From the NCBI GenBank assembly GCA_035610835.1, contig CM069455.1, positions 20,597,874 to 20,661,873 on the forward strand: DNA of 64,000 nt, written 5' to 3'. The notes below the pieces were generated by a model that searched no databases, was not told where the DNA came from, and saw only the letters and a list, made by a program, of their open reading frames with translations. Positions 1-12,100 of the stretch are shown piece by piece. A program made the translations under genes and the position numbers. How positions within the stretch are numbered: the first letter of the stretch is position 1; every line of letters begins with the position of its first letter. This DNA comes from Ophiura sarsii. Its lineage: Eukaryota; Echinodermata; Ophiuroidea; Amphilepidida; Ophiuridae.

Positions 1-143
1 TGTCATTTTCAAATATTTGGTGAGCATAGCTGTAGCTGTTTCAGTAAAGTCTTTGTATAGTCCTTGTGAGTGTTGTAGCATGCAACGTTGGTATACTATC
101 TGGATATTCTGTGGACCATGTAACTCACTGTCACTATCTTCCT
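1..143 (-). CDS. GTF3C3: GTF3C3 exon 15, partial at window edge
   Basis: Acceptor TTTATTTTCAG, then phase-1 entry. It encodes EDSDSELHGPQN, IQIVYQRCMLQHSQGLYKDF and TETATAMLTKYLKMT, matching ELKLLLHRSTLLFSQGKMYG..DTLLTML. The exon runs off the left edge with no donor seen. Confidence 0.9.
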
Positions 144-3100
144 CTGAAAATAAACAAACATATAAAAGTATTGAACTTGAAGTAAATAATATGCTTGACA
201 AAACCATTAATATACTCACATATTAATATTTCATCCTCATGCATCGGAGGATTTCATCAAAATGGCAATGATCCACGTTTGTGGCATTATGCGAGATGGT
301 TTTCTCGATCGAACTTGATACGCATTATATGTAGGGCGACCATTTTTATGCAGTACTCGGTTCTCCGTTAGTAACCTGAGCTTATTTGTGCTTCGCAGTA
401 AGGCCCAAATTTTTGTTTGTTTGTTTGTCCATAGAGGGTCCGAAAAAGGTAGGGTCGGTAGGTCGGATATTTTTTTTTTAAACTTTTTTTTTTTTTAAAT
501 TGTGTTTGGGAATATAAATTCGGCATGAATACTGTGAATTGAAGTCGTCCAAACACAAACCACATCACTTTGATAGTATTGAACTCTTTTTCATGAGTTT
601 GTTAGACTTGTACTTTAATACTTAGGCCTAGGCCTACAACTGAAACCAAATGAACATGTTGTCATGTCGGTCGCCGCCATTTATTATGATTGAAAATTTG
701 CATAAAGTGAAACAACGTAGTGTTGAAGTTATGTTAGAAATATATACGTGAAAGCAGTGCTGTTATAGATACAAAATTTTGTATTGATATGTCGTAAAAG
801 AAAACTTTGACATGTCGATATTATATTATCGATAAAATATAATTGGTTTCCGAATTCTGCAACTATTGTCCCCAATCAAAAACGTCAGATAAAACCTGAT
901 CAGATCGGGAACGGGGGAAATATTCATATCAATGATGTACCCCATCAATAAATAACTTGGAAAATTGACCGAAAAGTCATTTAAAAACGTTAAATGAAGA
1001 CTAAATTGAACAAATTCCGAAGTAGCTGGCCGATACGGTCGCCATCTTTTAATTGATGAAAATCGTCCTTAATACGCATGCGTGTGACACATCGTGCTTT
1101 GGCTTTATTCGATTTCCCCTTCGGCCTCTTCCGAAACCTGATACGAATGGCGTATTGCTACGAAAATTATCCTTACGCATGCGTGTGACAATTTGTCCAA
1201 TCACAAATTTTACTTCAATTTTCCGGAACGGTACGAGTGACGTAATGCCAATAACAAGTGCTCGCAACTCATCTCGAAAGCACAGTTCCCCCATAGTTCC
1301 ACAGATGTGAATTAAGCCTCTGATTGACCAACTGCGCTCTCTGAAAATCATGGTTGTTTTTTATAAATACCAATATACGACTGGCATTCCCGATGGCGTT
1401 GTTATTCAGTATGAATTATTTTGATACTTCTGGATCAGGATCTGGATCATTATACTCCAATTAAGCAGGTTCTGCGCATTGGGGATGGTGTTTATAAAGA
1501 CCAGATTCATTATAGCGTACGAAATCAGGAATAAAACGGTCTGTTTGGCCATTTAAATTGCTCAAAAAGTTGTTTTAAAAAAATAATAGAAAATAAAAAA
1601 TAATACGATCGGCACCAAGGTACACGGTCGGTCGGACGTGGACAAACAAACAATTTTTTTTTTGGGCCTAAGGAACAACATTTTTATTGGGACGCACGCA
1701 TGTATTGCGTATATTCATGAGGTTTTAAATTAACTTTATTCTAACACTTTCGACGCGGCAGTCGTCTCCAGGCGACGGTTCCAAAATTTCACAAAATGTT
1801 TCAAAAATTTCAAAATTATTGATTGGAATCACCATCAGAAATGCATTAAAATAAGTACAAATATGCCTAGTATTGGTTCAGTAATTCTCGAGATAGACTT
1901 TGAATGTTTGGAAAGGTTTCTGACAAATCTGTTTTGTATATGGTAAAACTCCTAGCCACGTGGAAAGTGTTAAGACCGTTAACCCCCTGGGGTCTACCTG
2001 TCTATCTTATAGTGGTTCTGATTGGTTTATTGCAAGATATACTCATTTGACTAGCCAATTAAAATGCAGCTTGTAAAATATTTCACTCCAATCTTTATCA
2101 GGGATACAACTATTGTAAAAATGTCTCTGATTGGTGCAATAAATCATGTATCTATCTTTCTGACCAATCGGCCGGTAGTTCTCAGGGGGTTAACACAATT
2201 GCTCTCATCACTCACCTAATGACAACACTTTCAATGCAGTGTCTGCATTCCCCATCTGTTTCTCTATGGTTGCCAATGTAAGCCTAGCATCAAGATGTGT
2301 TGGGACATGTTCCAGTACACTTCTATATGCTTTATTAGCAGCTTCCAATTCACCTAGGTTATTTAAACACTCTGCATATCGTAACCATACTGCAGGCTAA
2401 GGGATAATGGGAATAATATACGATAATTCAGTTAAAATACACTTCAGCATAATATAGCAAGCTAAGGGATAATACATAATGATTTAGTGAAAAACACCAT
2501 TTAAATTGGATCATATAGAATCATTTTTGCTATGTTTTGGTTAAAATAATATTTGAAACAATTATTGGTTGGAATAATATTTGAAAATTATGAAAAATCT
2601 GAAAAATAATGTTTTTAGAAAAAGTGGCACTTTTAAAGATCCTATACCAGTTTTTTGCATAACTCCACACACAATTATGCGTTTTGCCCCAGGGGCCATT
2701 TGGGTATAATGTTGTTATCATCCGCGTGAACGAAAATGCAGATTAAGGGTGCTTTTTTACCACAACACAGGCCCGCACTAAGGGTATCAAACACGCCAAT
2801 TTCAGAGAATAAGGGTGTTTTTTTAACCTGAATCCACGCTAATGGTAACATGTAACATTTCATCATTGTAAACAATAGCCCAAAATGGTTAGGCCTAGAC
2901 AAATTAACTAACAAAACTGAACACAAATACTTAATGTTCATTTCAGTCTTAAACTCTATCTTGAGGACCTGTATCCTTTGCTATGAGTATGACTCATCAA
3001 GCTATCCACATTTCGTGCGGGATGTGGATTCGCTAAATTAAATACCTGCGAAACTGTCAATTTTGTATTGAAAGTAGCAGTAAAATTTTCAGATTCGCGA

Positions 3101-6100
3101 AATTAAATGCCTGCTAAAATAGCAGTAATTTTAAATTCGTGAAATAAATTTTCCACAAATTTATAGTATTCTTCACAGAATCAATACTTTTGGACCTCTT
3201 ATAGTTGCATTATAATTTGTTTTTTGTTTGTTTGGTCTATCGCTAATAAGAATGACTCCTTATACTTACCAAGTTATAATTTGATGTTTTCACTAATTCA
3301 GCAAGGATTGGCTTGGCATCTTTGTATTCACCTGAGCACAACAAAATAAGATGGTTAGAGAATTTTTATTCACTATAATATGTCATGACAATTAGGCTGC
3401 AGAATGTAGTAACCCTAACCAGTTTAGGGTTTTTAACCGAGATCACAATTTTCGAAGAGAAACACCAACTAAATCGCTGAGGACCGGCCGGGAATTGATC
3501 CTGGACCCTCCCGACATCGGCCCGTTGCCCCATCAACTAAGCATCGGCCCTCAGCAGTACACCGCGCTCACTATATAGGCTCGGATGATTAAGTCATCGA
3601 AACCCGTCCGCACAAGATAGGCTTACAAGTATTTTTTTGGTAGTATTTATGGGGTTAGGGTTAATAATCTGCATTGTAAAAGCAAAATTAACAAAACATT
3701 GATGTTTACAAAAGGAAACATAGAAATTATATAATTAATTTAGATTCATCAAGTTTACAACTGATCGTGCATCACATTACAGGGTCGCGCTCCCAAAATT
3801 AAATTTCTTGTGCCTATGTGTACCTTTCGTGTCATTGCGCAATGAGAATGTCAAGGAATGGGGGTCCACTGGCGCGGTGCTTCTTTTGGATTTTGTTGGA
3901 TTTAGTAGGGTTAGGGTTATGTAAACTTACCAACTTCTACAAAGGCCTCTGCTACATCTAGATATAAGTCCCCCATTTCTTCTGCACTTTCACCATGTAG
4001 CATAATCAATACATCCTGCAAGGGAGCACATTACGTATGTTAAATATGTTCTCAAAATTTAACTCTCTTCTATCTAATCATGAGCAGTATACTCCAATTA
4101 AAATACTGTAAAAGTATATATATTTTTGCGCTTAAACACAAATATATTTAGTTTGCGTACAGGTCCAAGTGATGAAGCTACAAATCGCAAATTTAAAAAC
4201 ACGCGAAACAGTTCAAAATCTTTAAATCTTTATTCAACTTTTATAGTATGATACTCAACCCCTAGATTTGCTTGCCATGAAAGCTGCTGTAATAAGACCG
4301 GTAATACACTTATACTATGCTAAAACACTTCCTGCGTCAAGTCATATCTGTGAAATCATTAAAGATGACAGCGACTATTCACCTGGTCGCCATTAGTCGG
4401 GGTCACGACTATTGGCGCTAGTCGCAACTGCGCCTATGTACCTCACATAGAAACACATACCTTAGCTGATTTCATATGTCTGCAATGAATTTGACAAACT
4501 CCTAGCTTGAATGGTGAGGTCTATTGGTATACTCTTAGACATAATAACTTCTACATTGTCCCATCAGAGCTGCTACTTCTGAATATCTATATTGTCCCAC
4601 ACATGGGCTTGATTACATTGGCGTAGGACATTTATTAGTGGATTCTATAGAAACACATACCTTATTAGCTGATTTCAAATGGCTGCAATGAATAGACACT
4701 CCTAGCTTGACTGGGGAGGTCTTTAAGTATACTCTTAGACATAATAAAAACTTCTACATCGTCCCATCAGAGCTGCTACTTCTGAATATCTAGTGACGGT
4801 TTGTCCCTCACATGGGCTTGATTACATTGGCTTAGCACATTTAGTGGATTCTATAGAAAAGCATACCTTAGCTGATTTCAAATGTCTGCAATTAATTAGA
4901 CACACTCCTAGCTTGACTGGTGAGGTCTTTAGGTATACTCTTAAAAATAATAATTTCTACATCGTCCCATCAGAGCTGCTACTTTTGAATATCTGGTGAC
5001 AATTTGACCCAAAAATGGGCTTGATTACATTGGCGTAGGACATTTATAGAGGATTCTATAGAAAAGCATACCTTATTAGCTGATTTCAAATGTCTGCAAT
5101 GAATTTGACACACTCTTAGCTTGACTGGTGAGGTCTTTAGGTATTCTCTTAGACATAATAACTTCTACATCGTTCCATCAGAGCTGCTACTTTTGAATAT
5201 CTGGTGACAATTTGACCCGAACATGCGCGGGCTTGATTACATTGGCATAGGACATTTAGTGGATTCTATAGAAAAGCATACCTTAGCTGATTTCAAATGT
5301 CTGCAATGAATTAGACACACTCCTAGCTTGACCCTGAGGTCTATTGGTATACCCTGCGACATAACAACTTCTACATCGTCGACATCTGGAGATCTGAAAG
5401 ATGTAAAATTAAAAATAAACAACAAAATGAGAAGTCAAAATACAGAGTGTCCCATATTGATTATACAGTGTATGAAAAAAATGATAAAAAATATAGAATG
5501 AAGAGTGCATCTTATGTTTATGCTCGCATGATATCAGTAGGTGTGAGGAAGTCAGTATAATAATACACAATTGCTCACCCCTAATGGTTGACATTGGTGC
5601 CACAAGTAGTTTCACGAGTACGTCACATAAGTCTTGGCCAATCAGAAGGCCGAAACTACATGAGCGCAACTCTTAGCCTATCAGAAGGCTGAAACTACAT
5701 GCGGGCTTACCTGGGCGATTGAGAGGAGAATTCGCTCTCTTTTCCTGCGTGCCTGTTTTGGAACGGTATCGTCGGGAAAATTGTCACATATTAAATCGAC
5801 ACAATCGTTTGTTATAAGTAAGAAGTTGATAAATAAAACGACAAGGGATCAAATATATAAACCCTAGTTGACCAAACGTAAACATCTTGTGTTTCAAACG
5901 AGTGAAGTTCTTCAAGAAACAGGCGTAATAAATACGTAACGCAAAGCCAAGGTAAATTTTAGGCAGTAAGCTTAATTTACGCTACCACAACAAGAATAAC
6001 AATAATTAAACGCTACGCTAGCATATTCACAACGTTAGCATCGTCACAGTAGGCATTTTCACTCCTTATTCTGTAAATGTCATCAAGATTTCTGTATTGT

Positions 6101-9100
6101 GATGCGATTAGACACAATGAGTCTGAAGTGGAAAATATCACATCTTTTAGTTTTCTACTTGATTGTATTTGCCATTGGCAATGCAACATTTTGGAGAAAA
6201 TCTCATAAAGAATTGAACTGACATTGGAAAGGGGTATAGCTTTTAAGACAACCCCTCTCCCTTTTTTTGAGCCTACATCAGCTTTAAGACCTCCATTGTA
6301 TTGAAAATTTAAAAATCGCGAACATTTTCATTCCAAACCCCATTTCTTTGAAAAAATTGCGTTCTAAAACCCAACATTTTCGAAGACTTGCGGTCTTCAT
6401 AATAAAATCTGAAAAACAAACTATTTCTTAAGACCTACTTTTTCGAGAAAATAAGTTCTTAAGACCCTATTTTTCGTCATTAAATTGGCTCAGTTCAGTT
6501 CGAAAGCCCCTCCCCCTTTTTGAGACCCTGGTTGGCACACCCCTACCAAAAAAGAGAGTTGAGTGCCCCCCCCCCCCCAGGTGGAAACAACAAAAATGAC
6601 TATATTAACCCTTTGAACCCGCAAGGCACTAATTAGTGCCATCAACCTCGGGCGCTATAACCCGCAAGGCACTTTTTAGTGCCTTGGGACAGGTGACACA
6701 TTGATCACATGATTTTGAGTGGTCATATGACTTTCAAGTCATGTGATGTTTACCCGATGTTAGATACCTTGTTTCCGCAGGTTTATGTTCGTGTTTTGAT
6801 GTCATTTGCTGATGAAAACTGTCAAAATAGCACAAAATGAGATGAATACGCATGCGCAGATAATTCTCAGGTAGACAGTAATGCATTGTAGTGCGGTTAT
6901 GAATAGCAGTTTTGGCGATAAAAAACAGAATAAAGCTGATTTAAACTGACGTTTTATTACGAATATCATATTATACGATGATAGAGGGCAGTATATCACA
7001 ATGTAACGATCAATCAGAGGGTGTAAGAAGGAATAATGCAGGAGTATCTAATGGTGGTGTTGGAATCTTGTTGAGCGCCAAAGCCAAGAAAACACTTCTA
7101 TCTTGTGTCTCTGTATCGCCTAGAGTCCTGTGTGCAACATTTGGAGGAAATCCCAAAACAACTGTGATCATCACCTACTGTCCTACAAACACGTCTGAGG
7201 AGAAGGTAGCAGAAGAGCACTACAAACTCTTAGACAAAGCAGTTAAGCAAGTACCAGCGCACAATTTTATGATCGTAATGGGAGATTTCAATGCCCGGGT
7301 TGGCAAGGACAACTACAAGTTCTCTTACCATGAAAGAACCAACAGAAATGGAGAAATGCTTCACAATTTGGCAATGGAAAACGATCTCACTATAACAAAT
7401 GTCTGTTTCAGAAAGAAAGCTGCCAGGCTCTGGACATGTAACTTGCCATCTGGTTTTAAAGCTCAACTGGACTACATACTAGTAAGAAGGAAATGGAGGA
7501 ATAGCGTAACCGACTCTTGTGCATTCAACTCATTTGCTAGTGTGGGATCAGATCATCGCATTGTAACAGCAAAGGTACGACTGAGTCTCAGAGCAAATGG
7601 GAAAACACCACCAAGGAAAGTAAAATATGATTGGAAACAACTTGTACAGGATGCTGAGCTACAAGATCGTTACACTGTAGAGGTACGCAACAGATTTAGT
7701 GTCTTACACAAGAGCTGTGATGAGAATTCCACATCGGCTTATGAATGTTTCATACAAGCAAACAGGGAAGCATCAGAGAAACTGATCCCAAAAGCCCCCA
7801 AGCGACCCAAAGAAGCCATTTGGAATGACCCTAGGATTGAGGAAGCCAGGAAAAAACTGCAAAAGGCTCAGCTCATTGACATCCAGGAGGGATCATGTAT
7901 ATCAAGATCGGAGCTGCAAACTGAGAAGAACCGCCTAAGCAGCACATACCAGATGGTAAATGAAGAGATCCTAGGAAGGAAGATCAAGCAAGTAGAAAAT
8001 TCCAACATAAACTGTCAGCATAAAGCATCTTGGGACCTTATCAACGAGATCAGTGGGCGTAAAACAGCTAAAAAGGGACAGATCAAAGGTGAAACACAGA
8101 CAGAAAGATTGGAATCCTGGCATACCCACTTCCAGAAACTGCTCGGAAATCCCCCTGTCATAACAAATGAGGATGAAGAAATAAGTCAATTGTTTCAGGA
8201 ATTTAACATACGAACAGACGCTTTTGATCAGAAAGAATACAACGCTGCCAAGAAGAATATTACTGAAGGCAAAAGCCCCGGTGAAGACGAGATCCCACCG
8301 GAAGTTCTCAAAAGATGTGACCTGGATGATATAATTCTTAACTTCTGCAATGATGCGCTTATAAATGGGAGAAAACCAGACCAGTGGTCCATACTAAATC
8401 TCATCCCAATTCCAAAGAGTGGAGATTTACGAGAAGGAAAGAACTATAGGGGAATCTGCTTATCGTCCATTGTAGCAAAAACTTACAACAGGCTGCTCCT
8501 TAACAGAATTCGACCTCACCTTAAAAGACCCGGTTCTACGAATCAATCAAAATGGTTTTCGCCCAGGTAGATCAACAGTGTCTCAAATTCTGGCATTAAG
8601 AAGGATAGTAGAGGAAATTAAGAACAACAACCTCATTGCAGCATTGGTCTTCATAGACTTCAAAAAAGCATTTGATACCGTCCATCGTGGTAAGATGTTG
8701 GATATATTACGAGCCTATGGTGTACCAGAGAGGCTAGTGGCTGCCATTGGACTTACATACCAACAAACCAAAGCACATGTTACTTCTCCAGATGGCATCA
8801 CTAAGGACTTCGAAATACAAGCAGGGGTTCTTCAGGGTGATACACTAGCACCGTTTTTGTTCATAATCATCCTAGACTATGTACTGAGGAAGGCATTGGC
8901 AGGAAAAGAAGAGCAACTAGGCTTCACACTTGTTCCCAGGCAAAGTAGAAGAATAGGGCCGCAGACAATTACAGACCTTGACTTCGCAGACGACATTGCT
9001 CTCCTTGCAGACAATCTACGGGATGCAGAGGAACTACTACATCTGGTGGAAGCAGCTGCGCTTACAGTTGGTCTTGGGATGAACGCCAAAAAAACAAAGG

Positions 9101-12100
9101 CAATGCTGTACAAAGAAGCTCCAACACCAATTAAAACACTGGATGGTAATGATCTTGAAATTGTCCAAGACTTCAAATACCTTGGTGCCTGGATTGCTAG
9201 TAGTGAACAAGATTTCAACATAAGAAAGGCTCAAGCTTGGAAAGCCTGTAACAGCATGACAAAAATATGGAACAGTAAACTCCCAAGAAACCTGAAAATA
9301 AAGCTGTTTACCACCACTGTTGAACCTGTTTTGACCTATGGAGCCGAGACTTGGACGCTAACAGCTAAAATGAGAAAAGCGCTGGATGGTTGCTACACTC
9401 GCCTCTTAAGAAAAGCACTTAATGTATCATGGCAATCTCACACCACCAACAAAGATCTATATGGGAACCTGCTACCAATATCAGAGAGGCTAAGACGGAG
9501 GAGATTAAAATTTGCCGGCCACTGTGCCAGAAGGGAAGAGGAAGCAGTCTCCAAAGTTCTCCTGTGGCAACCCAAGCAAGGACACAAGGCTAGAGGACCA
9601 CCACGAAAGAATTACATCAAGCTTTTATCAGAGGATACAGGACTAACTAGGCAGGACATGAAAAACTGCATGCTTGAAAGACCAGTATGGAAGGCCATCA
9701 CAGAAGTCCGTCCCTTCGGGACGCCTTAAGCAAAGCAAGCAAGCAAGCAAGAAGGGAAATCACTAAACATAGAATTATCCTTTATTTGGGAAAATAACTC
9801 AGGGTCAGAAGACAGACTCGCACCAATAACTCAGGGTTCAAAGGGTTAATGTTCATTTTGAATCCTGGAGTAAATCATAATTTTAAAAATCTTCACCACT
9901 ATACTGTGTTTCAGGATCAGAAGAAAAAAAATTGCTCAACATTTGCGGGAAGTGTGTCATACCTTCCCAGGACTTTTTCCCCCAAGATTGAAGCTACTTG
10001 TACCTACCCAGGTTTTATGAACTCTATCAATGTGAGTTGGATCATACCAAGTGTAGATTGAAGCTACTATAGGTACCTACCCAGGTTTTATGGACTCTAT
10101 TAATGTGAGTGATTGAAGCTACTTGTACCTACCCAGGTTTTATGGACTCCATTAATGTGAGTTGGCTCATACCAAGTGTAGTTTGAAGCTACTTGTACCT
10201 ACCCAGGTTTTATGGACTCTATCAATGTGAGTTGGATCATACCAAGTGTAGATTGAAGCTACTAGGTGCCTACCCAGGTTTTATGGACTCTATTAATGTG
10301 AGTTGGCTTATACCAAGTGTAGATTGAAGCTACTTGTACCTACCCAGGTTTTATGGACTCTATTAATGTGAGTTGGATCATACCAAGTGTAGATTGAAGC
10401 TACTAGGTACCTACCCAGGTTTTATGGACTCTATCAATGTGAGTTGGATCATACCAAGTGTAGATTGAAGCTACTTGTACCTACCCAGGTTTTATGGACT
10501 CTATCAATGTGAGTTGGATCATACCAAGTGTAGATTGAAGCTACTAGGTACCTACCCAGGTTTTATGGACTCTATTAATGTGAGTTGGCTTATACCAAGT
10601 GTAGATTGAAGCTACTTGTACCTACCCAGGTTTTATGGACTCTATTAATGTGAGTTGGATCATACCAAGTGTAGATTGAAGCTACTAGGTACCTACCCAG
10701 GTTTTATGGACTCTATCAATATGAGTTGGATCATACCAAGTGTAGATTGAAGCTACTTGTACCTACCCAGGTTTTATGGACTCCATTAATGTGAGTTGGC
10801 TTATACCAAGTGTAGATTGAAGCTACTTGTACCTACCCAGGTTTTATGGACTCTATTAATGTGAGTTGGCTCATACCAAGTGTAGGGCGAGTCTTCGATT
10901 GTAACGTCACACCGCAGTGATCAGAGATGACTTGAAGCGCCCTCTGGAATTGACGACTAGACATGTAAAGCTCTGACAGCATATTTACATCTAAACATAT
11001 CAGAAATAATATAAAATTTGATCAAAGTATTATTATTAAAGGCATATTATGTGATCTTTTCCAAGTAGCGCCCTCTATCATTAATTTTTACTATGAAAGC
11101 AGATTTTCTTGCAGATTTTCATTTTTGATCATAAATTATAAAAATCTTCTAAGTTACAGTTCGATACGATTCCTAATTACTTCAAAATCATGGTGTGAAA
11201 ATAGATTTTACCGAGCGATACAATATATTTTTTCAAGTTTCACTCTAAATTCACTCTGAAACTATGATTTTGAGGTTATTAGGAATCGTATCGCTCTGTA
11301 ACTTGGAATATATTTATGATTTATGATCAGAAAAGTAAATCTGCAAGAAAATCTGCTTCCAATTTTTTTAGAGGACTGAGGGCGTCTCCTGGAAAAAGAT
11401 CACATAATATACCTTTAAGTTGGCATGTGACTTCATATTTACATCAGAATAAAGGATATAAATAAAAATAGGTTCAAATCATAAGAGTGTATAGCACAGA
11501 CGACGCTGGACATGGGCTGTTGCAAGAATTTGGAACAGTCTACCACGCGATGCTAAATGTACAGATTCTATTCAGTTTTAAGAAAACTTTAAAGACTCAT
11601 CTGTTCAATGAAGCGTACAAAACAGTATATGTATAATACCCATGCTATTTATCATTTTTGTGCTATTAATTACTTGTATTACATGTTTACAAAAGCGCCA
11701 TGAGCGTCATTTCTGACGGATACCGGCGCTATACAAATTACCATTATTAATATTATTATTATTAATATTCAGGTTAAAATATGCGAACGAGGTTATGTGA
11801 TCAAGTGAATGGGATGAACGCTTAACAACAGTTTAAATTCAAAAAATGATACTGACACTATGGATGGTTAGCCATCCACGGTGGTTTTAGGATGAAATAA
11901 TTTAGTTCCAACGTGTGATGAATTTTATGCGGTCATATAATCAAAATCCATTGTTACATTGAAACCAACGAAAATTCAAAATTAACGGCCGTTCGTGTCC
12001 ACCGTCGTCTAGTATAGCATGAGATGACTTGAAGCGCCCTCTGGATCTGATGACAAGACATGTGAAGCTCTGAAAGCATATTTACATTTGAATACAAGGG

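Larger units (their letters stand above)
6605..9849. mobile_element. TTAA-flanked (piggyBac-like) element split by an RTE LINE
   Basis: TTAA followed by CCCTTTGAACCC (6605-6620) is matched by inverted GGGTTCAAAGGG then TTAA (9834-9849). TTAA plus a CCC-starting TIR is the hallmark of piggyBac-type elements. The left subterminal part holds the 16-bp palindrome GGCACTAATTAGTGCC and a near copy GGCACTTTTTAGTGCC. The right part holds repeated AACTCAGGGT. No piggyBac transposase is present; the interior is an RTE retrotransposon that appears to have landed in the element. Confidence 0.7.

Noticed and set aside
3905..3925. Telomere-like TTAGGG near GGGTTAGGGTTATG
   Set aside because: Only two partial units; also seen as part of an inverted-repeat flank at 3401-3670.
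4793..4999. Plus-strand ORF of 68 codons in the exon 11 repeats
   Set aside because: It is the antisense of a decayed GTF3C3 exon copy; codon content and position explain it.
4437..5393. Mutually exclusive alternative exons
   Set aside because: All four extra copies contain a stop in the exon frame, so they cannot encode alternatives; poison exons remain possible.
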